Shown here: positions 1-9,015 of the stretch, piece after piece | Position numbering within the stretch: position 1 is the first letter of the stretch | How the letters are laid out: every line of letters begins with the position of its first letter | From: Aeromonas diversa CDC 2478-85 | GTDB lineage: Bacteria > Pseudomonadota > Gammaproteobacteria > Enterobacterales > Aeromonadaceae | Reading direction: 5' to 3' | Assembly: GCF_000819805.1 (NCBI RefSeq) | Contig: NZ_CDCE01000035.1 | Span: 1 to 64,000, forward strand | Length of the DNA: 64,000 nt | Notes under the pieces: generated by a model | What the model saw: the letters and a program-made list of their open reading frames with translations, nothing else | Databases searched by the model: none | Told to the model about the DNA's origin: nothing | Made by a program: the position numbers and the translations under genes

Positions 1-46
1 AGATGGTCTTTTTGCATTTGAAGTTTTGAAAGGCTATCGAAACAAG

Positions 47-77
47 AAGAGGCTATCCCACTTGGGATGGCCTCTTT
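47..77. terminator. Rho-independent terminator, probably bidirectional
   Basis: A 14-bp stem with one mismatch (AAGAGGCTATCCCA at 47-60 and TGGGATGGCCTCTT at 63-76) is followed by a pyrimidine-rich tail. It lies just past the 3' end of patZ, so it can end patZ on the minus strand and an unseen gene entering from the left on the plus strand. Confidence 0.7.
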
Positions 78-131
78 CTCTTTGGGGTTTGCTCACTCTC
101 ACCGAGCTACCGCGAGTTCGGCAGGCCTTGG

Positions 132-2714
132 TTATCCATCCGCGCCGCACGGCGTGTGCACGCCGAGCGGCAGTACCATGCTCACCAGGTTATCCTCCAT
201 CGACACCTCTACCTTGAACCCGACCTTGCGCGCCAGGGTGACCATGCCCCGATTGCTCGGCATGGTAATGCCCGAGAGCTGGCCAATTCCCTTGTCGCGG
301 GCGTAGCGCACCATCTTTTCCATCATTACCCGGCCCAGCCCCTGCCCCTTGAGATCGGAACGTACCAGCACGGCGAACTCGGCATCTTGTCTATCCGGTG
401 TCGACACGGCGCGCACCACCGCCAGGATCTGCTCCTGATAGGGAGGTTCCTGCCCAACGGCGACGAAGGCCATCTCCCGCTCGTAATCGATCTGGGTCAT
501 GCGGGCCAGTTCTTCATGGCCAAGCTCTCCCACGTCGGCGAAGAAGCGGCGATAGCGATCCTCGTCGGATACCAGGGAGACAAACTGCTTGTGTGCAGGC
601 TCATCCTCCGGGCGGATCGGGCGCAGCAGCAAGTGGCTGCCGCTACGCAACCAGCCGCCTTCCTCCAGCTCGGTAGGATAGGGGCTGATGGCCAGGTGGT
701 GGGACGAAGCCTCATGCTCCAGGGTGATGGTGGCATCGAGCACCGTCATTCTCTCGCCCTGTGCCAGCAGGGGGTGGAGGTCGAGCTCGCCGATGGCCGG
801 AAAGGCGACCAACAGCTCGGAGAGTTGATAGAGCACCCTGGCCAGTGCCGGCACGTCGAGCGGCTCGGGGCCGCCACGATCGCGAATGCAACCGCTGCCG
901 AGGGCCCCCAGCACCTGATAGCGTGCCAGGGTCTGGTTGAGCGGGGGGAGTGAGGCCACCATCTGATGGGGCTGGCTGCCGGACTCCCCCAACAGGATGA
1001 CGGGACCAAACAGGGGATCACGCTGAATGCGTACCCTGAGCTCAATCCCGCCGCTGCGAGGGGCCATCTTCTGCACCAGTAGACCGTCGATACGGGCGCC
1101 CGGTTGGTTGAGCCTCACCCTATCCAGGATCGCATCGGCCGCCTGCGCCACTTCTGCCGGAGTGCGCAGGTTGAGCACCACGCCGTGCACATCCGATTTA
1201 TGCACAATGTCGGGAGAGCGCAGCTTGAGCGCCACCGGATACCCCAGTTGATCCGCAGTCAGGGTCGCCTCGGTGGCGTCGCCCACAATCCAGGTATCGA
1301 GCGTTTCCAGGCCGGCGGCCGCCAGCAGTGGTCGGGCAAGGTGGGTATCGAGCCGTAGCTGCTGGCGCTCGGCCCCCTGGCGGATCAGGCGGGCGCAGGT
1401 CTCGTAGTCGAGTTGGCCTGCCAGGGTGGCGGGGGTCTCCATCAACTGGCGCTGGTTACGGCCATACTCGACCATGTGCATAAAGGCGGCGACCGCACTC
1501 TCAGGGGTGCGATAGGTAGGGATCCCGGCCTCATTGAAGAGGCGCCGTCCGCGCTGGGCCGAGTGTTCCCCCGCCCAGTTGGTCAGAATATTAAAGCGGC
1601 GTGCCCTGGGGTGGTTTCGCAAGGCCTCGATGATGGCCTGGGCCAGCGCCTCACCTTCCGCGGTGAGAGAGGGGGCGTGAATGATGAGGATAGCGTTGGT
1701 CTGCTCCTCATCGAGCAGGCTGTGCAGAGACCTGAGATAGGCATCGATGTCGGCGTCACTGCCGATGTCGAGGGGCGGGCAGGCAGACTTGCCGCCACGC
1801 TCGGTCAGCACATCCAGCGCCATGTTGGCCAATCCCCGACCATTGGCGATGATCGCCAGCCGCTCCCCCTTGAGTTGGGGGGCGTGGCTCAGGGTCTCTA
1901 CGGCGGCAAACAGTTCATGGGTGTCGCGTACCCTCAGCATACCGGCGCGGCGGATGGCGGCATCATAGATGTTATCCGGCGTCCCCTCCCGGTTGTGACG
2001 CCCGCTGCGCAGCACCAGGATCGGCTTGTTACGGGCGGCGGCGCGGGCGGCTGACATGAAGCGACGGGCGTCGCTGACCCTGTCCATGTAGAGCAGGATG
2101 GCGCGGGTGGTGCCGTCACGAGAGAGCTGGTCGAGCAGCTCATCACAACCCAGATCGAGATCATCGCCGAGGGAGATGAAGGTGGAGAAGCCCACCTCGT
2201 GTTGCTTGGCCCAGTCGAGGATAGTGGTACTGACCGCCGCCGACTGGGAGAGAAAGGCCACTTTCCCCGGCCGGGCGGCGATGGGGGAGAAGCTGGCATT
2301 GATGCCGAGATGGGGCATCAGCAGCCCCATGCTGTTGGGGCCGAGCAGGCGTATGCCTGACTGGGCTCGAATGGCCTGCAGGGCGGCCCGCTGCTCGATA
2401 TCGAACCCGGCGGCGAGCAAGATGGCTGCCCCCACCCCCTTGTGACCGAGCTGCTCGACCAGGGGGACCACCCGATGGGCGGCGGTACAGATGATGGCGA
2501 GATCCGGCACCAGAGGCAGTGCCTCTATGTCTGGATAGCTCAGCACACCGCAGACTGCCTTGTGGCGTGGCGTCACCGGCAGTATGGCGCCGCGGAACTG
2601 CCCGTCCAGCAGGTGGCGCATGATGACACAACCCGCCTTGGCCGGGTTGGTCGAGGCGCCTATGATGGCGATGGATGAAGGGTTGAGCAGACGTTCCAGA
2701 CCACTGGGCTTCAT
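132..2714 (-). CDS. patZ: Protein lysine acetyltransferase PatZ (Pka/YfiQ)
   Basis: Large cytoplasmic enzyme that acetylates lysines of metabolic enzymes such as acetyl-CoA synthetase. The product resembles E. coli PatZ from end to end: an N-terminal CoA-binding and ligase-like NDP-forming acyl-CoA synthetase region (about residues 1-680, opening with LLNPSSIAIIGAS and carrying an ATP-grasp-like part), then a GNAT domain from about residue 689. The acetyl-CoA loop reads SDLKGQGLGR near residue 790. The reading frame is open further upstream, but the ATG at 2714 is preferred: GAGGA lies about 7 nt upstream and the protein then starts at the same point as E. coli PatZ, giving 860 residues against 886. 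It is divergent from waaF. In family members the synthetase part is regulatory and not catalytic; I did not check its residues individually. Confidence 0.93.
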   Translation of the reverse strand: MKPSGLERLLNPSSIAIIGASTNPAKAGCVIMRHLLDGQFRGAILPVTPRHKAVCGVLSYPDIEALPLVPDLAIICTAAHRVVPLVEQLGHKGVGAAILLAAGFDIEQRAALQAIRAQSGIRLLGPNSMGLLMPHLGINASFSPIAARPGKVAFLSQSAAVSTTILDWAKQHEVGFSTFISLGDDLDLGCDELLDQLSRDGTTRAILLYMDRVSDARRFMSAARAAARNKPILVLRSGRHNREGTPDNIYDAAIRRAGMLRVRDTHELFAAVETLSHAPQLKGERLAIIANGRGLANMALDVLTERGGKSACPPLDIGSDADIDAYLRSLHSLLDEEQTNAILIIHAPSLTAEGEALAQAIIEALRNHPRARRFNILTNWAGEHSAQRGRRLFNEAGIPTYRTPESAVAAFMHMVEYGRNQRQLMETPATLAGQLDYETCARLIRQGAERQQLRLDTHLARPLLAAAGLETLDTWIVGDATEATLTADQLGYPVALKLRSPDIVHKSDVHGVVLNLRTPAEVAQAADAILDRVRLNQPGARIDGLLVQKMAPRSGGIELRVRIQRDPLFGPVILLGESGSQPHQMVASLPPLNQTLARYQVLGALGSGCIRDRGGPEPLDVPALARVLYQLSELLVAFPAIGELDLHPLLAQGERMTVLDATITLEHEASSHHLAISPYPTELEEGGWLRSGSHLLLRPIRPEDEPAHKQFVSLVSDEDRYRRFFADVGELGHEELARMTQIDYEREMAFVAVGQEPPYQEQILAVVRAVSTPDRQDAEFAVLVRSDLKGQGLGRVMMEKMVRYARDKGIGQLSGITMPSNRGMVTLARKVGFKVEVSMEDNLVSMVLPLGVHTPCGADG

Positions 2715-2864
2715 GGCGATCCTCATGCTGAGTCGGGGCCCACCCAGTCTAGCCTGATTCCATCGGCGGATCTGTGAGCAGATGGGTGGAACTTCTGTTA
2801 CGCCCCCGCGTCGGGATTGGGGCATAATCACGCCCCAGCAAAGTGAGAAGGCAAGAGTCGGTAG

Positions 2865-3920
2865 ATGAAAATATTGGTGATCGGCCCGTCCTGGGTGGGC
2901 GATATGGTGATGTCCCAGAGCCTCTATAAGGCCTTAAAGGCAAACCATCCGGGATGCGAAGTGCATGTGATGGCTCCGGCCTGGTGCCGCCCGCTGCTCG
3001 AGCGCATGCCCGAAGTGGACAAGGCGCTGCCCATGCCACTGGGGCACGGGGAGTTCAAACTGCTGGAGCGACGCCGCCTCGGCAAACAGCTGCGTGCCGA
3101 AGGGTACGCTCAGGCCATCATCCAGCCCAACTCCATGAAATCGGCCTTCATTCCCTTCTTCGCCCGCATTCCCCAGCGTACCGGCTGGAAGGGAGAACAC
3201 CGTTACGGCCTGCTCAACGATCTGCGCAGCAACAAGTCTGCCTTCCCCCTGATGGTGGAGCGCTACGTGGCGCTGGCCCATCCCAAGGGAGAGATGAAGA
3301 GCCGTGCCGATATCCCGGCGATACCCCATCCCTCGCTCTCGGTGGATCTGGTGAACCAACAGGCGGCCCTGGCCAAGCATGGGTTGGATACCGCCCGTCC
3401 GGTGCTGGTGCTCTGCCCCGGTGCCGAATTCGGCCCGGCCAAGCGCTGGCCCGAGGGGCACTACGCCGTGGTGGCCCAGCAGCATCTGGATGAGGGGTGG
3501 CAGGTGTGGATCTTCGGCTCTAACAAGGATGTGCCGGTGGCCAACACCATTCGCGAGCGGATCAATCCCCTTACCCGCGGCAACTGCCACGTACTGGCAG
3601 GTAAGACCAATCTGCACGAGGCGATCGATCTGATGGCCCTGGCCGAGCGGGTCATCTCCAACGACTCAGGGTTGATGCACATCGCCGCCGCCCTGAACCG
3701 CCCGCTGATCGGTGTCTATGGCTCCACCTCCCCTCTCTACACCCCGCCGCTGGCGGAGCGGGTCGAGATCGTCCACACCGACATCGAGTGCCGCCCCTGC
3801 TTCAAGCGCACCTGCAAGTTCGGTCATCTCAAGTGTCTCCTCGAGCTGCAACCGGAGCAGGTGATCGCCGCCGGCAAGCGGCTCGATCTGCCGGCCGAGC
3901 ATGAGAAGGACACCCCATGA
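2865..3920 (+). CDS. waaF: ADP-heptose:LPS heptosyltransferase II
   Basis: Glycosyltransferase family 9 enzyme that adds the second heptose to the inner core of lipopolysaccharide on the cytoplasmic face of the inner membrane. The 351-residue protein has the family length and opening (MKILVIGPSWVGDMVMSQSL), the conserved CPGAEFGPAKRWP segment near residue 185 and the C-terminal ISNDSGLMHIAAAL segment that binds the ADP moiety. No strong ribosome binding site is visible before the ATG. The stop overlaps the start of waaA by 4 nt (ATGA), so the two LPS-core genes are translationally coupled. Confidence 0.95.
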   Translation: MKILVIGPSWVGDMVMSQSLYKALKANHPGCEVHVMAPAWCRPLLERMPEVDKALPMPLGHGEFKLLERRRLGKQLRAEGYAQAIIQPNSMKSAFIPFFARIPQRTGWKGEHRYGLLNDLRSNKSAFPLMVERYVALAHPKGEMKSRADIPAIPHPSLSVDLVNQQAALAKHGLDTARPVLVLCPGAEFGPAKRWPEGHYAVVAQQHLDEGWQVWIFGSNKDVPVANTIRERINPLTRGNCHVLAGKTNLHEAIDLMALAERVISNDSGLMHIAAALNRPLIGVYGSTSPLYTPPLAERVEIVHTDIECRPCFKRTCKFGHLKCLLELQPEQVIAAGKRLDLPAEHEKDTP

Positions 3921-5179
3921 TCTGGCGGCTGGCGTATAACCTGCTGATCCATCTTGGATTACCCCTCGCCCTGCTGGCGCTCTACAAGCCGAAGCGGGGC
4001 AAACCCGGCTTCGGCGACCGTTGGGCCGAGCATCTGGGACGCGTGCCGCCGACGGGGCAGGTATCGCCCCTCTGGATCCATGCGGTGAGCGTGGGCGAGA
4101 CCCTGGCCATCACGCCGCTGATCCGCGCTCTCAAGGCTGAGCGACCGGACCTGCCGATCCTGCTCACCACCACCACCCGCACCGGCGCCGATCAGGCGGC
4201 CAAGCTGGGGGATCTGGTGCAGCATCGCTACGCGCCGCTCGACTATCCCTGGGCGGTGGCCGCCTTTCTCGAGTCGGTGCGTCCACGTGCCCTCTGGGTC
4301 ATGGAGACCGAGCTGTGGCCCAACTGGCTGGCCGCCTGCGGAGCCCAGCACCTGCCGGTGAGCATCATCAACGCCCGTCTGTCGGAGCGCTCCTGCCGTC
4401 GCTATGCCCGTTTTCAGGGGGCCTTCGACACCCTGAGCCGCCCCCTGACTCATCTCTACTGCCAGCACAGGGATGATGCCGAGCGCTTCGCACGTCTCGG
4501 GATCCCGGCCGAGCGGCTGACGGTGACCGGCTCTATCAAGTTCGACATGCAGTTTGGAAACGACGTGGTCGAGGGAGGCCACGCCCTGCGCGCCGCCATC
4601 GGGCCGCGGCCGGTCTGGATCGCCGCCAGTACCCATCAGGGGGAGGACGAGCAGGTGTTGGCCGCCCACCGGCAGGTACTGACGACCCACCCGGATGCCC
4701 TGCTGATACTGGTGCCGCGTCATCCCCAGCGTTTCGATCAGGTGGCGGCCCTGTGTGATAGTGAGGGACTTCCCTGCGTGCGCCGCGCTCGTGGCGAGTT
4801 GCCCCGGGCGAGCACGTCCATCTATCTGGGGGATACCATGGGTGAGCTGCCCCTGATGCTGGGGGCGGCCGATGTCGCCTTTGTCGGTGGCAGTCTGGTG
4901 GGGATCGGTGGTCACAACCTGCTCGAGCCGGCGGCACTGGGCAAGCCCTGCCTGACCGGACCCGCCTACTTCAACTTCAGCGACATCACGCGCCAGCTGT
5001 TGGAGCAAGGGGGCGCCGAGGTGGTCAGGGATGCCCAGGCGCTGGGTGAGGCGGTCAGTGGGCTGCTGTCGGATGGGGAGCGTCGTCTGACCATGGGCGA
5101 TCAGGCCCGCGCCGTGGTGCTGCGCAATCAGGGGGCCCTGGCCCGCACCCTCTCCCTGGGGCTGGCCGAGCTGGCGTAA
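3917..5179 (+). CDS. waaA: 3-deoxy-D-manno-octulosonic acid transferase
   Basis: Kdo transferase (GT30) that attaches Kdo to lipid IVA from CMP-Kdo, the step before heptose addition. The 420-residue protein has the family length, an N-terminal hydrophobic anchor (about residues 5-22), the segment LWIHAVSVGETLA with the probable catalytic Glu of the family, the ETELWPNW motif and a C-terminal GGHNLLEPAALGKP motif typical of GT-B folds. It overlaps waaF by 4 nt and is closed by a strong hairpin at 5203-5226, so waaF-waaA form a two-gene unit. Whether it adds one or two Kdo residues cannot be read from the sequence. Confidence 0.95.
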   Translation: MIWRLAYNLLIHLGLPLALLALYKPKRGKPGFGDRWAEHLGRVPPTGQVSPLWIHAVSVGETLAITPLIRALKAERPDLPILLTTTTRTGADQAAKLGDLVQHRYAPLDYPWAVAAFLESVRPRALWVMETELWPNWLAACGAQHLPVSIINARLSERSCRRYARFQGAFDTLSRPLTHLYCQHRDDAERFARLGIPAERLTVTGSIKFDMQFGNDVVEGGHALRAAIGPRPVWIAASTHQGEDEQVLAAHRQVLTTHPDALLILVPRHPQRFDQVAALCDSEGLPCVRRARGELPRASTSIYLGDTMGELPLMLGAADVAFVGGSLVGIGGHNLLEPAALGKPCLTGPAYFNFSDITRQLLEQGGAEVVRDAQALGEAVSGLLSDGERRLTMGDQARAVVLRNQGALARTLSLGLAELA

Positions 5180-5202
5180 CCCCGGTCTTGCCAGGATAAA
5201 AA

Positions 5203-5226
5203 ACGGAGCGCTACGCGCTCCGTTTT
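5203..5226 (+). terminator. Terminator of waaF-waaA
   Basis: Perfect 9-bp stem ACGGAGCGC / GCGCTCCGT around the loop TAC, flanked by A-rich and T-rich runs, 23 nt after the waaA stop. It may work on both strands. Confidence 0.8.
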
Positions 5227-5365
5227 GCCTTTCAGGATATACCCGTCGCTCAAGCGCGTCGTGCCGTGACATTACTCCACTCGAGGGGATGTCGTGGCGC
5301 TTGCTGGCACATACCCCATTTCGGCTTAGACTTGGATCGCCACCATAACCAAGGGAGAGTACGCC

Positions 5366-5494
5366 ATGGGTGGACATAAGCCGGACTATGACCTCGACGA
5401 CGAGTGGGAGCCTGAATCCTGGGAAGAGGAGCTCGACGACTGGGACGATGACGACAGTTGGCAGGATGACGACGACTTTCCCGATGAGAGGTGA
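5366..5494 (+). CDS. Small highly acidic protein (42 aa), function unknown
   Basis: An ATG at 5366 preceded by a clear AGGGAGAG ribosome binding site opens a 42-codon frame ending at 5494. Of the 42 residues, 15 are Asp, 7 are Glu and 4 are Trp, with only two Lys/Arg, so net charge is near -20. The acidic stretch is punctuated by single tryptophans (14, 19, 26, 32). It lies between the waaA terminator and its own UUCG-loop terminator at 5505-5534, so it looks like an independent transcription unit. I do not recognise a family. Such composition fits a nucleic-acid-mimic or partner-binding peptide, but that is inference. The dedicated start signal and terminator are the main reasons to call it real. 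Confidence 0.6.
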   Translation: MGGHKPDYDLDDEWEPESWEEELDDWDDDDSWQDDDDFPDER

Positions 5495-5504
5495 TCCCAC
5501 GCCG

Positions 5505-5534
5505 CAGGCGGGCCTTCGGGCCCGCCTGTTTGTT
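5505..5534 (+). terminator. Terminator with UUCG tetraloop
   Basis: Perfect 10-bp stem CAGGCGGGCC (5505-5514) / GGCCCGCCTG (5519-5528) closed by TTCG and followed by TTTGTTT. It ends the small acidic gene 10 nt after its stop codon. Confidence 0.85.
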
Positions 5535-5588
5535 TCCGGCTGGCTCTGGCACAATGGCGAAAGGATGAACAAGGAGGCAGGGAAGGCG

Positions 5589-5921
5589 ATGAGACGACTC
5601 TTGATGATAGTGGCGTTATTGCTGGCCGGTTGCGCCAAGTCTGACGACCCCTGTGAGCGTCAGTGGGATCTGGTGGGCGAGGCAGACGGCAAGCTGGGCT
5701 TGACCGAGGCCAGGTTGGAGGAGCATCAGACCCAGTGTCCCGACAGGGTGAGCCCCATCCTGTGGCGGCAGGGGTACCAGAAGGGGCTGGCCTGGTATTG
5801 CCGACCCGAGCATCTCTATCTGGCCGGGCGTGACGGGAGCGAGTATCAGGGGGTCTGTCCCAACGATGAGCAGGCGAGGAAGTTGCTCAGTCAGGGACGT
5901 CAGGGGTGGACGGATCAGTAG
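5589..5921 (+). CDS. DUF2799 lipoprotein
   Basis: Predicted outer-membrane or periplasmic lipoprotein of 110 residues. The ATG at 5589 gives a short basic start (MRR), a hydrophobic core and a lipobox LAGC near residue 14, so this start is preferred over the in-frame ATG at 5565. The mature part shows the DUF2799 pattern: a QWxxxGxxDGxxG core, a further YQKGLAWYC stretch and a C-terminal YQGVCP. Several conserved cysteines could form disulfides in the periplasm. Function is unknown for the family. Its stop codon lies one base from that of the convergent gene at 5923-6090, with no terminator between them. Confidence 0.8.
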   Translation: MRRLLMIVALLLAGCAKSDDPCERQWDLVGEADGKLGLTEARLEEHQTQCPDRVSPILWRQGYQKGLAWYCRPEHLYLAGRDGSEYQGVCPNDEQARKLLSQGRQGWTDQ

Positions 5922-5922
5922 C

Positions 5923-6090
5923 CTACTCTTTCTTCTTCAGCCGAATGGGCTGACAGAGAAACTCTTTATCACCGGCGCTGCGGGCGCACTTGCCGCAGAC
6001 AAACTTGGGTTTGCGCAGGATCTTGCGCAGGGTTTCGAGTCCTTCGGGGATATCGTGACGACGCCATTCGCAGAGTGTCTTGCTGCCCAT
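5923..6090 (-). CDS. Small four-cysteine protein, possible zinc binder
   Basis: A 55-residue basic protein whose best start is the ATG at 6090 (MGSKTLCEWRRHD); the frame stays open to 6123. Four cysteines at residues 7, 32, 35 and 46, with a CGKC pair, make a plausible metal site. The segment KPKFVCGKCAR resembles a short protein I have seen conserved in Vibrio and relatives, but I cannot name a family. It is convergent with the DUF2799 gene with a single base between the stop codons, so transcripts must overlap. Role unknown. Confidence 0.6.
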   Translation of the reverse strand: MGSKTLCEWRRHDIPEGLETLRKILRKPKFVCGKCARSAGDKEFLCQPIRLKKKE

Positions 6091-6166
6091 GCCCTGATGC
6101 CTCTCTGGGGGAGTGGGCAGCATTGTAATCGATTTTGATTGCCATTATCGAATGGCAATCGCTATC

Positions 6167-6589
6167 TCATTGATAGAGGAACTTGGTGAAGATGAGCTCT
6201 TTCACCGCCTTCTTGCCGGTCTCCTTAAGCAGCAGCTCGTTCACCTTGTCCTCGCACTCCTTACGCAGCTCCTCCCGGGTGACCAGCGACTTTATCTGAT
6301 CGCCCGTCTTGCCACCCAGCAGACGGATGATGGCGTCACGGATCAGAGGGTCATTGGTCTCGATAAGCTTCTTGTCACCCTCGTTGGCGGCCATCAGTTC
6401 GACCGTCACCCGCACGTAACCCAGGGTCCGGCTGTCGCCCAGATAGTTGGTGATGATGTCCGGATCCAGGGCGTAGTAAGAGATGACGGGGGCGGCCTGA
6501 GTGCCGTCGGCCGGCGGCTCATCCTCGGCGTGGACGGCCAGGCCGGTGAACAGCAGCAGGGCGGCGAGAAGGGGACGAAAGAGAGTCAT
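6167..6589 (-). CDS. FliL-like periplasmic protein outside a flagellar cluster
   Basis: A 140-residue protein with an N-terminal signal or anchor sequence (about residues 3-21, cleavage plausible after AVHA) followed by a FliL-type domain: YVRVTVELMA, then DPLIRDAIIRLLGGKT and an EELRKECEDKVNELL helix. FliL is a stomatin-like accessory factor of the flagellar stator. Here the gene sits alone, divergent from ubiC, and no flagellar gene is in the window. It is therefore best seen as a FliL paralogue; such genes next to ubiC occur in related bacteria. Its substrate or partner cannot be told from sequence. Confidence 0.75.
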   Translation of the reverse strand: MTLFRPLLAALLLFTGLAVHAEDEPPADGTQAAPVISYYALDPDIITNYLGDSRTLGYVRVTVELMAANEGDKKLIETNDPLIRDAIIRLLGGKTGDQIKSLVTREELRKECEDKVNELLLKETGKKAVKELIFTKFLYQ

Positions 6590-6733
6590 GATTGGATTCC
6601 ATCTGCGAGTCTGACTCCATTCTTGTGTCCCCTACAGGCAGCGTCAAGCATTGATGTTCTTACATTTTTCTATTGATTTACGGATAATGAACCGGTTGTT
6701 AACCAAGGCCGGCCATCGCCGGATGGTGAAGAG

Positions 6734-7264
6734 GTGAATCCCGAGTCGTTTATCCCCCTCGAGCAGTTGACCCCCTGGCAGGATCCGCACACGGCGTCAC
6801 TCCCCGAAGGGCTTGCCCCCTGGCTGCTGGAGAGCGGGTCCCTGACCCGTCGGCTGCGCGAACATCTTGCCGATTTTTCCCTGACCCTGCTTGGCTATCG
6901 CACCCTGCATCTGGATGGGGAGGAGAGCCAGCTACTGGGAGAGGCGAGCGGTCAGTGCCGCGAGGTGATCCTGCATGGAGGCGGTGCCCCTTGCGTCTAT
7001 GGTTGGACCCTGCTGCCGGAGCGGGCCATGGACTCTTCCCAGCTGAGTGGGCAGGGAGAGACGCCGCTGGGAGAGCTGATCTTCGCCCACCCGCAGGCTC
7101 AGCGTAGCCGCCTGCAGCTGGCCCGTTTCCGTGTTGCGGCCAACCCATGGAGCCCGGCAGCGGAGCTGTGGGGTCGCCGCTCTCTGCTCTTCCTGCAAGG
7201 GGTGCCCCTGTTGGTGCACGAGCTGTTTCTGCCCGGCCTTCTCGATGCCAAGGAGCGTGCGTGA
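6734..7264 (+). CDS. ubiC: Chorismate pyruvate-lyase
   Basis: Cytosolic enzyme that splits chorismate into pyruvate and 4-hydroxybenzoate, the first committed step of ubiquinone synthesis. The 176-residue protein has the family length and the conserved REVIL segment, the TPLGELIF segment, [16 protein letters not shown] and the C-terminal ELFLPG holding the active-site Glu. Translation appears to start at a GTG (6734) behind a weak GAAGAG. The stop overlaps the ubiA start by 4 nt, coupling the two steps that make and prenylate 4-hydroxybenzoate. Confidence 0.92.
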   Translation: MNPESFIPLEQLTPWQDPHTASLPEGLAPWLLESGSLTRRLREHLADFSLTLLGYRTLHLDGEESQLLGEASGQCREVILHGGGAPCVYGWTLLPERAMDSSQLSGQGETPLGELIFAHPQAQRSRLQLARFRVAANPWSPAAELWGRRSLLFLQGVPLLVHELFLPGLLDAKERA

Positions 7265-8130
7265 ATCTCATCTGCAAGGATCGCTGGCTGGCCTATAGCC
7301 AACTGGCGCGCCTCGACAAGCCGATCGGTACCCTGCTACTGCTGTGGCCGACTCTCTGGGCCCTTTGGTTGGCGGGAGAGGGACAACCCGACCCTTGGGT
7401 GTTGCTGGTGTTTGCCAGCGGAGTCTTTCTGATGCGCTCGGCCGGCTGTGTCATCAATGACTATGCGGATCGCAACTTCGATGGTCACGTCAAACGCACC
7501 TCGGGGCGTCCTCTGGCCACGGGCCGGGTGAGCAGCCGCGAAGCCTTGCTGCTGTTTGCCGTTCTGGCCCTGATTGCGTTTGCCCTGGTGCTGACCCTCA
7601 ACAGCCTCACCATCACCATGTCCTTTGCGGCACTGGTGTTGGCGGTCTGCTACCCCTTCATGAAGCGCTTCATCCCGATCCCTCAGCTGGTATTGGGGCT
7701 GGCCTTCTCCTGGTCTATCCCCATGGCATACGCCGCCCAGGCCAATGCCCTGCCGCCACTCGCCTGGCTGTTGTTTGCCGCCAACCTGCTCTGGACCATC
7801 GCCTACGATACCGAATACGCCATGGTGGACAGGGACGACGACCTGCGGCTCGGCCTCAAGTCGAGTGCCATCTGGTTTGGCCGTTGGGATCGCCACATCA
7901 TTGGGCTGCTGCAGGTCGCGACCCTCGGCTGCATGTGGGCGGCGGGAGTGCTGGCCGGCCTCGGCCTTGCTTACTACCTGGGTTTGCTAGTGGCCGCCTT
8001 GCTGTTCGTCCAGCAGCAGCGGCAGATCCACGGTCGCGAGCGCGAACCCTGTTTTCAGGCTTTCCTCGCCAATAACCGGGTGGGCGTGGTGTTGTTTGCG
8101 AGCATAGCTCTCGACTACCTGATGCGCTGA
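7261..8130 (+). CDS. ubiA: 4-hydroxybenzoate octaprenyltransferase
   Basis: Integral membrane prenyltransferase that joins the polyprenyl tail to 4-hydroxybenzoate. The GTG at 7261 overlaps the ubiC stop (GTGA) and gives 289 residues, the family length; longer in-frame starts inside ubiC are not credible. Both Asp-rich motifs are present: NDYADRNFD at residues 66-74 and [13 protein letters not shown] at about 185-197, which bind Mg2+ and the prenyl diphosphate. Eight or nine hydrophobic helices are visible. A bidirectional terminator at 8145-8171 separates it from convergent glpG. Confidence 0.95.
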   Translation: MNLICKDRWLAYSQLARLDKPIGTLLLLWPTLWALWLAGEGQPDPWVLLVFASGVFLMRSAGCVINDYADRNFDGHVKRTSGRPLATGRVSSREALLLFAVLALIAFALVLTLNSLTITMSFAALVLAVCYPFMKRFIPIPQLVLGLAFSWSIPMAYAAQANALPPLAWLLFAANLLWTIAYDTEYAMVDRDDDLRLGLKSSAIWFGRWDRHIIGLLQVATLGCMWAAGVLAGLGLAYYLGLLVAALLFVQQQRQIHGREREPCFQAFLANNRVGVVLFASIALDYLMR

Positions 8131-8144
8131 GGACCAGAAAATGA

Positions 8145-8171
8145 AACGGCACCCCAAGGGGTGCCGTTGTT
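8145..8171. terminator. Bidirectional terminator between ubiA and glpG
   Basis: Perfect 11-bp stem AACGGCACCCC (8145-8155) / GGGGTGCCGTT (8158-8168) with A-rich and T-rich flanks, between two convergent operons. Confidence 0.8.
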
Positions 8172-8184
8172 TGTTGCGAGCGCC

Positions 8185-9015
8185 TCAGACGTGCTGCCCC
8201 TTGCGATCGAGCCAGGCCTGCGCCAGGCCGACCAGCAGACCCGCCAGATGGGCCAGATTACCGATGGGACCGAGCAGACCGGTGAATCCCAGCGCCAGCC
8301 AGAACAGCATGAATCCCATCAGTGCCGGGGGCATCTGAATGCCGCAGTCGGGTTGCAGTCGGGCGCGCAGCCAGCCGTAGCCGAGCAGGGCATAGACCAC
8401 GCCGGAGAGCCCACCGAAGTAGGGGCCACTGGCCATAAACTCCGCCGTGTTGGAGAGGGCGCCCGACGCCAGGGCCAGCACCAGCAGCTTGCCGCTACCG
8501 ATGCGCTGCTCGATCTGCCCGCCCAGATACCACCACCACAGCAGGTTAAACACCAGATGCAGCAGGGAGAGGTGGATCAGGCTGGGGGTGAAGAAGCGCC
8601 ACGCCTGCCAGTCGGTGAAGTGAGTGAGGTCCGGGTGGTAGGCGAGCAGATCGAAGATGGGCAGGCCGATAGACTCCAGCGCATAGATGGCCACGCAGGC
8701 GATCAGGATCACCAGGGTGAGGGGACCTGCGTGGTGCAGGAAGTCGGTCAGAGGGTCAATCAGTCCCTTGCTGTAATCGATCCGGGCATCGGCCCGCCCA
8801 CTCTGCCAGGAGGCCTCCCTGTAGCGCGGGTGATTGGGTTCGGCGAGGAAGCGCTTCACCTCCAGCTGAGCCTGCACCAGGCGCGCCTCGTCGGCCAGCC
8901 ATACCGTCACCCCCAGCTCGGACTGGGTCAGCTCGCAGTTGATGCCCAGGGTCCCCAGATAGTCCACCAGGGCCTGAGCCATGCGGGCATTATCGAGGAC
9001 CAGCAGCTGAATCAT
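8185..9015 (-). CDS. glpG: Rhomboid intramembrane serine protease
   Basis: Inner-membrane serine protease that cleaves transmembrane substrates. With the ATG at 9015 the protein is 276 residues, the same as E. coli GlpG. It has the cytoplasmic N-terminal domain (1-90) and six transmembrane segments. The catalytic serine lies in GLSG (Ser204) and the histidine in NLAHLAG (His256), so the dyad is intact. The start overlaps the glpE stop by 4 nt. Unlike E. coli, no glpR or glpD follows, so the link with glycerol metabolism is not visible here. Confidence 0.94.
   Translation of the reverse strand: MIQLLVLDNARMAQALVDYLGTLGINCELTQSELGVTVWLADEARLVQAQLEVKRFLAEPNHPRYREASWQSGRADARIDYSKGLIDPLTDFLHHAGPLTLVILIACVAIYALESIGLPIFDLLAYHPDLTHFTDWQAWRFFTPSLIHLSLLHLVFNLLWWWYLGGQIEQRIGSGKLLVLALASGALSNTAEFMASGPYFGGLSGVVYALLGYGWLRARLQPDCGIQMPPALMGFMLFWLALGFTGLLGPIGNLAHLAGLLVGLAQAWLDRKGQHV

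Noticed and set aside
2800-2828. CATAAT as a -10 box for waaF
   Set aside because: No acceptable -35 element lies 16-18 bp upstream.
2715-2831. N-terminal extension of patZ
   Set aside because: It adds residues unlike any PatZ and lacks a ribosome binding site; GAGGA before 2714 fixes the start.
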